Shown: piece by piece, positions 25,485-33,495 of the stretch
How the letters are laid out: every line of letters starts with the position of its first letter
How positions within the stretch are numbered: position 1 is the stretch's first letter
NCBI RefSeq assembly: GCF_040219335.1
Contig: NZ_JAVJSQ010000019.1
Span: 186,001-250,000, forward strand
Reading direction: 5' to 3'
Length of the DNA stretch: 64,000 bases
Source of the DNA: Gimesia sp.
GTDB taxonomy: Bacteria; Planctomycetota; Planctomycetia; Planctomycetales; Planctomycetaceae
The notes under the pieces: generated by a model
Told to the model about the DNA's origin: nothing
Seen by the model: only the letters and a program-made list of their open reading frames with translations
The model's database searches: none
Made by a program: the position numbers and the translations under genes

Positions 25485-26357
25485 ATGGTAGAACCCTTCA
25501 TTCAGGAATTTGTTGCCTCTGATAATTACCGGCTGCAGGGGCGTGTCTGGAACCCCGAGGCGGAGGACATCAAAGGGGTTTTAGTCGTACTCCACGGAAT
25601 TCAGAGTCATTCAGGCTGGTATGAAGCATCCTGTCGACAGCTCTGTGAGAGTGGATTTCAGATCTATTTTTTTGATCGCCGTGGATCGGGGCTGAATCGA
25701 GAACAGCGTGGCGATACTCCTCACTGGAAGCGACTGCTCCAGGACACAGTACAAATCCTGTCAGAGGTTCGTTTCCAGCAGTTCTCGTCAGGGAAAGCTG
25801 CGCCTGTGATTTTGCAGGCGATGAGCTGGGGAGCAAAACTGGCGGCGGTCGTGGCGACTCGTCGACCTGATCTGATAGACGGACTGGCTTTACTTTATCC
25901 GGGGGTTAAAGCACTCGTCCGGCCGAATCCCTTCCAGAAGTTTCAGCTGAATCTGGCTGACAAGATGGGAGTAAGGCAGAAGCCGGTCGCGATTCCGCTT
26001 AGTGATCCGGCATTGTTTACGGGAGACGCCGGGTGGCAGAATTTTATTCGTCATGATCCTCTGGCACTGCATGAGGTCACCGTTTCGTTTTTACTGGCTA
26101 ACCGGGAACTGGATCGACTGGCGGACCAGGCCGCGGAGCAGATTGAATGTCCGGTGTTCTGTCAACTGTCGGGACAGGATCAGATCATCGATAACAAGGC
26201 TACGGAAGTCTGGTTGGACCGTGTCGGATCGGTGGAGAAGCGATGCATTTCCTATCCTGCTGCACGTCATACTCTCGAATTTGAGCCGCAGCGCGAGCAG
26301 ATTGTGGCAGATTACGCTGACTGGCTGGCAGAAATCTGTTCTTCTGGTGAGATCTGA
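25485..26357 (+). CDS. alpha/beta hydrolase (serine aminopeptidase/monoacylglycerol-lipase type)
   Basis: The 290-residue cytosolic protein has an alpha/beta hydrolase core: VVLHGIQSHSGWYEA (oxyanion region), FDRRGSGLN, the nucleophile elbow AMSWGAK with Ser in an A-x-S-x-G variant, the acid in SGQDQIID and the His in AARHTLEFE. This is the S33/Hydrolase_4 arrangement seen in lysophospholipases and monoacylglycerol lipases. It follows the macro-domain gene by 5 bases. Since both may remove acyl groups, a joint role in small-molecule deacylation is possible, but this is only a guess from the gene order. Confidence 0.85.
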   Translation: MVEPFIQEFVASDNYRLQGRVWNPEAEDIKGVLVVLHGIQSHSGWYEASCRQLCESGFQIYFFDRRGSGLNREQRGDTPHWKRLLQDTVQILSEVRFQQFSSGKAAPVILQAMSWGAKLAAVVATRRPDLIDGLALLYPGVKALVRPNPFQKFQLNLADKMGVRQKPVAIPLSDPALFTGDAGWQNFIRHDPLALHEVTVSFLLANRELDRLADQAAEQIECPVFCQLSGQDQIIDNKATEVWLDRVGSVEKRCISYPAARHTLEFEPQREQIVADYADWLAEICSSGEI

Positions 26358-26458
26358 GAATTCCCCTCGAATCGGGGCAGACTTTTGACAATGAGTATCT
26401 AAAATAACAGTAGATTTCCGACGGGCCAGTTTATGTCTTCACTTTGTGGAATGATTTA

Positions 26459-27418
26459 ATGAAGTATTCGTTTAAAAAACTCTCCCCTATGTTATTGGTG
26501 CTGCCGATTCTCATTGGGAATATTTCTTCACGCGCCGCGGAACCGGTTCAGAAAACAGTGACTGATTCCAAGGCTACCGAACCCGTGAAACAGGATTCAA
26601 AGGATTCTGAGGAGAAACTGGTTCCCCTCAACCCCCAGAAGACGGTGTTGCTGGATCTGGAACACAAGAAATTATTCTTGAAAACGCACGTCTGTCTGGT
26701 CGAAGGCGTATTGGAGATGCTCTGCTGTAAGAAACAGACCAAAGAACACGAGTCTATTTTATCGATTGATTCTCCTGCAAAAGCGATACACGCCGGCCTG
26801 TTGGCGATTGGTGCAAAAGCGGGAACCCCGGTTCAGTTCACGCCCAAGTTTACACCTCCCACGGGACAGAAACTAAATCTGATTCTGGAATGGAAAGACA
26901 AAGAGGGTAAAACGCATCGCGAAGAGGCACAGAAGTGGGTACGTACTTCGACTTCCCGTTACTTCACGGCAAAGCTGGATCAATTACCTCCCGGTGTGGT
27001 CATCGACAGAAAAACCGAACTACGGTACGACGACAAATACAAAGAATTGATCTGGTTTGGTGAGATGACCAAAGAAGAACGGGACCAGTTCCTGGCGAAA
27101 TCAGATAACAAGACATATCAGGCAGCGATCAAAGATTTCTATGAAAAGACGCGTCCCCGTCTGATGGAAGCAGACTGGGTTTTCGCAGGCAGCGGTTTCT
27201 CCGTCGATGAGATGACTGGTGAAAAATACTATCACGCCGAGAGTGGTGACTTGATCTGTGTCGCTAATTTTCCGACGGCCACCATTGATGTCAGTATTGA
27301 AAGCTCTGCCTCTGGTGAAGGAAATTTGTTGTTTGAGGCGAATAAGGCCAAGATCCCACCGCGGGGAACTCCTGTGACAATTGAAATTTCGATTGCCCAG
27401 GGAGAAAAAGCCCGCTGA
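26459..27418 (+). CDS. secreted YdjY-domain protein
   Basis: ATG 26459 gives a typical signal peptide (MKYSFKKLSPMLLVLPILIG..., cleaved near Ala-Ala); the frame is open from TTG 26444. The mature protein (about 290 residues) opens with a Lys/Glu/Ser-rich linker and then LVPLNPQKTVLLDLEHKKLF, CLVEGVLEMLCC and HAGLLAIGAKAGTPVQF. This matches the YdjY domain: a beta strand pair, then the conserved E-x-L, then the HAGLLA helix. The domain is widespread in secreted planctomycete proteins and its function is unknown. The Cys pair in MLCCKK may form a disulfide. It converges on the sugar isomerase-like gene with a 7-base gap. Confidence 0.8.
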   Translation: MKYSFKKLSPMLLVLPILIGNISSRAAEPVQKTVTDSKATEPVKQDSKDSEEKLVPLNPQKTVLLDLEHKKLFLKTHVCLVEGVLEMLCCKKQTKEHESILSIDSPAKAIHAGLLAIGAKAGTPVQFTPKFTPPTGQKLNLILEWKDKEGKTHREEAQKWVRTSTSRYFTAKLDQLPPGVVIDRKTELRYDDKYKELIWFGEMTKEERDQFLAKSDNKTYQAAIKDFYEKTRPRLMEADWVFAGSGFSVDEMTGEKYYHAESGDLICVANFPTATIDVSIESSASGEGNLLFEANKAKIPPRGTPVTIEISIAQGEKAR

Positions 27419-27425
27419 GGATAAA

Positions 27426-28385
27426 TCAGCTGATTAGAGCAAAGGCTTTCTTCATCGCCTTGGCAGTAGTGGCAACCGCCTGATCGTCCGGCATTTCGCG
27501 GAGTGCTGCGTTGAACGGTTCTGCCCTCACCGGGCCATCGTAGCGAATTTCGTTCAGCGAATTGAGGAATGTGGCCAGATCGATCACGCCGGTCGCCATG
27601 GGCAGTTCGCGTTTCTGGTCAATCTGCTCATCGATTTCGAGTCCTTTCGGTGCGTCGTTCAGGTCAACGGCAACGATCTGGTCATTGGTCAGCGCCAGGA
27701 TATCATCCTGCGTTTCATGTGCCGTGTACCAGTGCCAGCTGTCCAGAATCAGTCCTACCCCTTTGACGTCGATCGCGGCAATCAGTTCCTGCGTTTCGGG
27801 CAGGGAGTGGATGAACGGGTATTTTTTACTGGACCAGAGGGTTTTCGGGCCAACATATTCCAGTCCGAATCGGAGACCATGGTCTGCCAGAATCTGTGTG
27901 ACCGCTTTCAGACGTTTGGCGTGACGTTTGAAGTTGGCGTTATAGGTCAGTTCTGCATGAGTAGGCATCAGCCAGGTGCCTGTGCGGGTGACACCAGCCC
28001 GTTGAAGTGAGGTGGCGTAGGCGGGTAGTGTCTGCAGCCCTTGCTGGAATTTCGCCTCATCGTTGCGAAAATCGACGGGCATTCCCGCGGCACTGAAAAC
28101 CAGTTTTTTGCTCTTCAGTTCTAAATTTAATTCATCAAGTTGAGTGTCGGTGAGTTTTCCCAGATAACCGGCATCGGGGACGACGGCTTCAAATCCATAT
28201 TTGTGGGCATAATCAATGGCCTGTCTCTGATCTGCTTTCACTCCAATCCGCCCGCATGAGAGGTCCAGTTTCATTAAACGGGGTTGTGATTTTGAACTAA
28301 GTGCACTTGAAGCAATTTGAGAAAAAGCCCCCGTGAACAGAGTGGCAGTAGCTGTCTGGATGAATGAGCGCCGGGAAAATTGCAT
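27426..28385 (-). CDS. Tat-exported sugar phosphate isomerase/epimerase-like protein (AP endonuclease 2 TIM barrel)
   Basis: The 319-residue protein starts with a twin-arginine signal (FSRRSFIQTATATLF), so it is folded before export. The rest is a xylose-isomerase-like TIM barrel: LDLSCGRIGVKADQRQAIDY, FGLEYVGPKTLWSS and GVGLILDSWHWYTAHE (metal-binding Asp/His), DLNDAP and AEPFN at the end. Such proteins are usually isomerases or epimerases of sugars or polyols with a divalent metal. The substrate is unknown. It is single-gene and convergent with the YdjY gene; a large gap lies upstream. Confidence 0.88.
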   Translation of the reverse strand: MQFSRRSFIQTATATLFTGAFSQIASSALSSKSQPRLMKLDLSCGRIGVKADQRQAIDYAHKYGFEAVVPDAGYLGKLTDTQLDELNLELKSKKLVFSAAGMPVDFRNDEAKFQQGLQTLPAYATSLQRAGVTRTGTWLMPTHAELTYNANFKRHAKRLKAVTQILADHGLRFGLEYVGPKTLWSSKKYPFIHSLPETQELIAAIDVKGVGLILDSWHWYTAHETQDDILALTNDQIVAVDLNDAPKGLEIDEQIDQKRELPMATGVIDLATFLNSLNEIRYDGPVRAEPFNAALREMPDDQAVATTAKAMKKAFALIS

Positions 28386-29032
28386 CTTGTTGCCCCTTTC
28401 GAAGACAAAGACAGGGAATCCCTGTGGAGTGTTTTGTGATCTATATGAATATAACTCATTCTAAATGAGCGTCTTAGAAAAATAAAATGTGTTTGATGTT
28501 TTTTGGTGCTCTGACGGAATTGCCATCTCTCAGTGGAATTTGATTTAACCTGTTAATCTGGGGGCTTCTGGTTGAAGGTGTCAGTTTGATCTGATCTGAA
28601 CCCTGAGGCCTGTCAGAACATGCAGGATTCAATACAAGGGGCGAGTTTTGTTAATAATGCCCCGGGAAGGATGTCGATTTTTCTTTTATAACCACCCCCG
28701 AAATGATCAATGTCCACCCACAACAGTGAGGTTGTGGCAGATTCAGAGACTATCAGGATCGGGAATACGCAGATTGCGTAATGTTCTCCGGTTTTGAAAC
28801 AGGGCCGTTTTGTCGATGAACGCTCCGATTTCAAATTGATGAGAGCACATACTTTTATGGGAACAAACATCCGTCAGACGCACAAAGGGAATACCGTGTG
28901 CTGGCTAGATCACATCACCACGACGGGCAAGCCCGAGCGACGTCTTTTCACGGATGAGTGGATCCCGGATCAAGGATTCAGTTCAGACAAGACGGTGCCT
29001 TGCAGTTTCTTAATGAAAAGGAACGGTACCGC
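28386..29032. other. 647-base gap between divergent genes
   Basis: The gap separates the isomerase-like gene (leftward) from the DUF1571 gene (rightward), so both promoters should be here. It holds an inverted repeat, CTCATT-CTA-AATGAG, at 28455-28469, 70 bases before the leftward start codon. An open frame at 28794-29036 overlaps the DUF1571 start and has a non-coding look. I see no RNA gene, repeat or conserved protein. Confidence 0.5.
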
Positions 29033-30019
29033 ATGATGCGCATGCTTAAACACAGGTCCAAACAACAACTCCCGAACATGCTGGCTTCCGCCATTCTGTC
29101 TGCTGCGATTGGTGTGTTGTATTTCAGTTACGATCCATCTCCGGCTGACGCCGATCCCAACGATATGGCTGTGGTCGCTGCCCGACCGGTTCCCGTTCCG
29201 GTGATTGCTTATAAACCAACGGAATTTTCTGAATCCAATCAGGAAATTAAACAGGATGGTCAGGCACAGACTCAGCAGCAGCCCGGTACGTTAACCGGAC
29301 GGATGGCTCTACTGATGAATCAGTTGTTGCTGGAAAAAGGCTGCCGTCTGTTGGATTCCGTATCAGATTACACAACCACTTTCTCAAAGCAGGAATACGT
29401 GGGCGGTGCCCTCACCGAGAACCAGGTTATTAACCTGAAATGTCGCCACAAACCCTTCAGCGTTTATATGAAGTGGGTTGTGGGAGACAAAGGCCAGGAA
29501 CTGCTTTACGTTGATGGTGAAAATGATCAGAAAATGCTGGTCAAGATGGGCGGTCTGAAAGGTCGTCTGATGCCTACGCTGAAACTGGATCCCCACGGAT
29601 CACTGGCTATGCAGGAATCACGTTATCCTATCACCAAAGCCGGTATCCGAGCATTGGCGGAAGAAATCATTGGCTTTCGTAAGAAAGACCTCGCAGAGAA
29701 TCTGAATACCGAATGTGTGATGCTCAGTAACCAGAAATTTGATGGTAAAGATTGCTACTGCTTTATCGCTCACTTTGCGAATGCAAAAGAATCACCGACC
29801 TATCGGAAGTCCGTGATTTATATTGATCAGGAATCCTGTCTGCCTGTATTCGTTCGCGGATTTGGCTGGCCACGGGAAGAAATAGCTTCTGCCTCTCCCG
29901 AAGAATTGGATGAACAGACTCTGATTGAGTCCTATTCATTTACTGATATCAATCTGAAATCAGAGCTGGCTACAGCTGATTTCAGCGAATCCAACTCTGA
30001 TTATCGTTTCCGCCGCTAA
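29033..30019 (+). CDS. DUF1571 protein, membrane-anchored or secreted
   Basis: The start ATG 29033 gives 328 residues with a hydrophobic segment (PNMLASAILSAAIGVLYFSY, about 15-34) acting as signal or anchor; the frame is open from ATG 28958, which adds a charged leader unlikely to be real. The body matches DUF1571: YTTTFSKQEYVGG, FSVYMKWVVGDKGQELLYVDG, GSLAMQESRYPITKAGI and CYCFIAHF. The fold resembles lipoprotein-carrier LolA-like half-barrels, but that is a guess from the strand pattern. Function unknown; the family is common in planctomycetes. It faces HemQ in a convergent arrangement with a 54-base gap. Confidence 0.82.
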   Translation: MMRMLKHRSKQQLPNMLASAILSAAIGVLYFSYDPSPADADPNDMAVVAARPVPVPVIAYKPTEFSESNQEIKQDGQAQTQQQPGTLTGRMALLMNQLLLEKGCRLLDSVSDYTTTFSKQEYVGGALTENQVINLKCRHKPFSVYMKWVVGDKGQELLYVDGENDQKMLVKMGGLKGRLMPTLKLDPHGSLAMQESRYPITKAGIRALAEEIIGFRKKDLAENLNTECVMLSNQKFDGKDCYCFIAHFANAKESPTYRKSVIYIDQESCLPVFVRGFGWPREEIASASPEELDEQTLIESYSFTDINLKSELATADFSESNSDYRFRR

Positions 30020-30073
30020 GCGGAACCGTTTCGAATAGATATGTCGAGTATAATCGCCTGTCTTGAGCTCTTG

Positions 30074-30916
30074 TCAGAGCTTGAGATGGGCGATTGCTTC
30101 TTCCGGGGGCATGATATAGCTGAGATAGAAGGGCCCGAACTCTGCATACTTGGCAGAGGCCTTGTCGAACCGCATCGTGTATACGATTTCTTTAATCGGT
30201 TCTGGTGCCCTGCCCCACAGCGTGACACCCCATTCCCAGTCGTCAAAGCCGGTTGACGCTGTAATCACCTGGACGACCCGCCCCGCGAACTTCATGCCGC
30301 TCAGACCGTGTTCTGCCATCATGTGATAACGGCTGCTGAAGGGCTCCATGTACCAGTTCGCACCGGGAACCCGTGATTTATTCATCGGGTAGAAAGTGCA
30401 GACGGGGAAGTCAGGAAATTCGGGGTACACCCGCTGTTGATTCATCGCTGGCAGACGTCCTTCGTAAGCCTTGAGCTTCGCCTGGAATGCCGGGCTGTCA
30501 GGATCAGTTCCCTCCTGCTTGAGTTTGTCCGCATACTGTTCCAGTGTGGGAACGTATTCGGAGATCTCCGTGAGCGACACAAAAGAATAGGTGGGAATGA
30601 GCGCGGGACCCACCCCACAGGATCGAATGGCATGTTTAATGCCATCGATCTTGATCGGATCCGGATCCATGATCAATACCTGCAGATCAGCTTTATGGCC
30701 GGTAACGACAGACGTTTGAATCCGTACAGGAGCGTCTTCCTGATCGGGGTCCAGGATGGCTGCCAGTTCCCGACGACCGCTGTCGCGAGTGGACTGATCA
30801 AGCTGATTAAGGATTCCCTGATCGACACGGTAATAAAGATGCAGGCAGTGCCAGCCTTCCGTCATGTTTGCTGTCGGATCAGGAAGTGGAGCAGATGTAT
30901 GGGGAGGACGATTCAC
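30074..30916 (-). CDS. hemQ: coproheme decarboxylase, chlorite-dismutase family
   Basis: The 280-residue protein is a two-lobed ferredoxin-like chlorite-dismutase family member. The C-terminal lobe has the heme-ligand His in MMAEHG (H203), the distal-side Gln in RVVQVITAS (Q216) and the strongly conserved GFDDWEWGVTLW segment. The Gln at the distal position rather than the Arg of true chlorite dismutases points to HemQ, which uses hydrogen peroxide to convert iron-coproporphyrin III to heme b. The N-terminus has a short Pro/Thr leader. No other heme genes are nearby. Activity is inferred from these residues. Confidence 0.88.
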   Translation of the reverse strand: MNRPPHTSAPLPDPTANMTEGWHCLHLYYRVDQGILNQLDQSTRDSGRRELAAILDPDQEDAPVRIQTSVVTGHKADLQVLIMDPDPIKIDGIKHAIRSCGVGPALIPTYSFVSLTEISEYVPTLEQYADKLKQEGTDPDSPAFQAKLKAYEGRLPAMNQQRVYPEFPDFPVCTFYPMNKSRVPGANWYMEPFSSRYHMMAEHGLSGMKFAGRVVQVITASTGFDDWEWGVTLWGRAPEPIKEIVYTMRFDKASAKYAEFGPFYLSYIMPPEEAIAHLKL

Positions 30917-31083
30917 GTCGAAAAACCTTTAAGCTTGGAAACTCTATTTCTGTCTCATTATTGTAGCCTACCAGAAACGTACTTTTTTCGTCTCAGGCAG
31001 AGTAAGTTGATTATAACGGCGCGCACGCTCTGAGCAAACGCTGAGCGCGTCTGGTGATTGCCTGTATCCAGAAATCGCGACTT

Positions 31084-33186
31084 TTATTTTTCGATTCGCA
31101 GCTGTTTTTCCTGCCAGCCCATCTGTTTGCCAACCTGAATTGCATATTTCCAGTCCTGTGGATCAACCTGTTTGAGTATGACCGGCGTGCGACTGGCGGC
31201 CATGCTCAGAGCCTGTGGCAGGTCCAGGAATCGTAGAATGTTCAGGAGTGCAGGTCCCTGCTGATGCGATGCCGGCATACCGGAGAGTTCCAGCTGACTG
31301 ATTCCTTGTTCAAACAGTGACGCATACAGACTGAGGGCGGCAGCTTCTCCGCTGGCCTTCAATGTCAGATTTGCCTTTTTGAATTCCGGCTGTGCCTTCA
31401 GTTGCTGAATCGTCTGGCGGATATCCCAGATCTGCATCCCTTCGAGTGACTGCCCCAGCAGATAGAAGCGGCGGCGGATCTGAACCTGTTTACGCGGATC
31501 CTGATTCCACTGATCCAGTCCCACACCTCGTGGAGTGAAGTAAACCAGGGCCGTCTGATCCTGCTGCACACGCTGCTGCATCTCTTTATAGAGTGAGGAA
31601 GCTTTCTCGGGTGACTGCTTTGCGTCCTCTTTTGTAGAAAAGAGGGGAGCGAGTGCAGACTGGAATTGTTCCCACTCTGCCTGATTTAAGACATTCAGAG
31701 TGACTTCAGAGACGGTTTTCGAATGGTCCGGCAGAACGATGAACAGTTTCAGGGGGACATGTTTCTGACTCTCAAACGAAATTGTTTTCAGAGTAAGACC
31801 ATCTCGATGGCTGGTTTCTACCTTGACGTTCGAATCGACCTTATCAGGCCAGGCGCGGAAGGTTTTTTTGAGCAGCAGGTTTTTCCATTTTTCCGTCATC
31901 TGGTGCCATTCCGCCGAGTCCTGCGGGACCTCTGGTTTGGCTGTGGCGACGAACGATTCCTGGATTTTTGCATTTTTCTGATCTGCGGGCAGTTTCTTGA
32001 AGACACGTAATTCTTCAGGACTGTGAAACTTCGTGGCAGCCATCTCAATCAAGGAGTCATCCCCTTTCAGATAATGGTTGAACCAGCGAAACGCATGAAT
32101 TCGCAGTTCCTGGGTATCCTTATGAGGTCCTTCTGTGATCTGCAGCCCGAGATGCTCCGGGACACCGTACAGTTCATAAATCTTCATGGTAGAGTTATAG
32201 ACGTCAACCACGCCATCCAGGGGGAAGATACTGTCTTTGTCGGTGTTGGAAATCAACAGGGGCCGGGGAGCCACCAGGGCGGCGACCTGGGCGTAGTCCC
32301 ACTGGTAAGTATTGACCATGAACATGCAGTCGCAGTGTCCTTCGACTGCCCCGTCAATGACATAATTCTTTAGATTCGTAATGCCTGCTACCGGAACAGC
32401 TGCTTTGATGCGCTCGTCCAGGGCTGCGATCCACCAGCTGTAAGCGCCCCCACCGGAACGTCCAGTGACCCCGAGCTTATCTCCATCAACTTCGGGACGC
32501 GATTGCAGGTAGTCCAGAGCGCGAATACAGTTCCAGGCTTCTACTCCAGCGGGCGTGTATCCCCGGGAGAGCCACCACCACATGCCTTCCCTGTAGGTAC
32601 CATGGTGCAGCCCTTCGATTTCACCCAGTTGCAGAGTGTCAATCGTCAGGCAGGCATAACCATTGCGGGCAAACCACTCGCCATGATGCTGGTAATGCAC
32701 TTTGTTTCCGTAACTGATGCCATTCTTTTTGACGCCCCCGTGCCCACATACATACAGAATCGCGGGAACCTTACCTTCCTGTTTGAGAGGTCGATAGAGA
32801 TTGCCGGTAACGTACAACCCGGGACGCGACTGAAACGTGATGTTTTCAACGATGAATCCGTCGCTCTCGATCTTACCTGTGATTTCTGGTTTCAGATCTG
32901 TTTTGGGGGGAAGCGGCGAAAGTCCCAGCATTTCGAACAGCTGCTCTCGATATTGCTTTCGCTTCTGTTCCCAGGTCTTGAGGTCTTTAATGTCAGCCAG
33001 ACTGCGATCAGCGAGACGCACTGCATGAAGCTTGAAGTAGTCGCTCAGGTTTTGATCTGCCTGGGAGGGACCGAGCACTTTACGGCGGTCCTGTACTTTG
33101 TCTGCTGCCAGTATCATGGTGGATTGCAGGAAGAGTCCGGCCAGGGTCAAAACGAGAAAAGTTCTTCGGAAGGATGTGTGAGCCAT
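31084..33186 (-). CDS. secreted alpha/beta hydrolase, acetyl-xylan-esterase-like, with extra C-terminal domain
   Basis: The 700-residue product has a signal peptide (FRRTFLVLTLAGLFLQSTMILAA). Residues about 100-390 form an alpha/beta hydrolase: LYVCGHGGVKKNG near the oxyanion site, the nucleophile elbow GVTGRSGGGAYSWW and a late Asp/His region (SNTDKDSIFPLDG, EGPHKDTQELRIHAF). The layout matches the carbohydrate-esterase-like hydrolases common in planctomycetes. About 430-700 is a second region with beta sandwich and alpha/beta features (FYLLGQSLEGMQIWDIRQTI) and no visible second nucleophile. It is single-gene and divergent from the AAA+ gene. A polysaccharide deacylase role is plausible but not proven. 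Confidence 0.82.
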   Translation of the reverse strand: MAHTSFRRTFLVLTLAGLFLQSTMILAADKVQDRRKVLGPSQADQNLSDYFKLHAVRLADRSLADIKDLKTWEQKRKQYREQLFEMLGLSPLPPKTDLKPEITGKIESDGFIVENITFQSRPGLYVTGNLYRPLKQEGKVPAILYVCGHGGVKKNGISYGNKVHYQHHGEWFARNGYACLTIDTLQLGEIEGLHHGTYREGMWWWLSRGYTPAGVEAWNCIRALDYLQSRPEVDGDKLGVTGRSGGGAYSWWIAALDERIKAAVPVAGITNLKNYVIDGAVEGHCDCMFMVNTYQWDYAQVAALVAPRPLLISNTDKDSIFPLDGVVDVYNSTMKIYELYGVPEHLGLQITEGPHKDTQELRIHAFRWFNHYLKGDDSLIEMAATKFHSPEELRVFKKLPADQKNAKIQESFVATAKPEVPQDSAEWHQMTEKWKNLLLKKTFRAWPDKVDSNVKVETSHRDGLTLKTISFESQKHVPLKLFIVLPDHSKTVSEVTLNVLNQAEWEQFQSALAPLFSTKEDAKQSPEKASSLYKEMQQRVQQDQTALVYFTPRGVGLDQWNQDPRKQVQIRRRFYLLGQSLEGMQIWDIRQTIQQLKAQPEFKKANLTLKASGEAAALSLYASLFEQGISQLELSGMPASHQQGPALLNILRFLDLPQALSMAASRTPVILKQVDPQDWKYAIQVGKQMGWQEKQLRIEK

Positions 33187-33495
33187 GGTTAATCCTGTCG
33201 ATGGTTGAGGGCGGGATTGGAGGGAGTCAGGGTTCGTTAATAATGCTTATTATTGTATCAGCGTTCAGACGCTTTGTCAGTGTTGGGCGTCTGATTCTCT
33301 GTTATCACAGATATTTCAGGTTTTGTCTGAATAAAAGCAGGTCAGCAGCACTCTTTCATACAGAAACCTCCATGGGGCTGCGAACCCCTGATGGGGCTTG
33401 CTGGTCTTCCTGTTAGAGATTCTTCGGCAAACTGGTTTCCGGGCTGAAGAATGCGTTGTTGACCTTTCTGGAAATCAGACTGATGGAATACTCTG
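33187..33495. other. 309-base divergent promoter region with inverted repeats
   Basis: The gap lies between the secreted hydrolase (leftward) and the Clp-like ATPase (rightward). It has an 8-base inverted repeat TCAGACGC (33265-33272)/GCGTCTGA (33287-33294). A longer imperfect hairpin lies nearer the ATPase start: ATTCTTCGGC (33419-33428)/GCTGAAGAAT (33443-33452), ten pairs with one G-U. No clear protein or RNA gene is present. Confidence 0.5.
33419..33452 (+). promoter_or_regulatory. leader hairpin before the Clp-like ATPase gene
   Basis: A ten-pair stem with one G-U pair and a 14-base loop ends 43 bases before the ATG at 33496. It has no U-run, so it is not a terminator. It may be an operator or a translation-control element; the role is unknown. 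Confidence 0.35.

Noticed and set aside
28794-29036. Small frame of 80 codons before the DUF1571 gene
   Set aside because: TTG start, overlaps the DUF1571 start, no hydrophobic or conserved pattern.
32503-33192. Open frame of 229 codons on the + strand opposite the secreted hydrolase
   Set aside because: It is fully antisense to a well-supported gene, has no ribosome site and shows no recognisable domain; such long antisense frames follow from codon bias.
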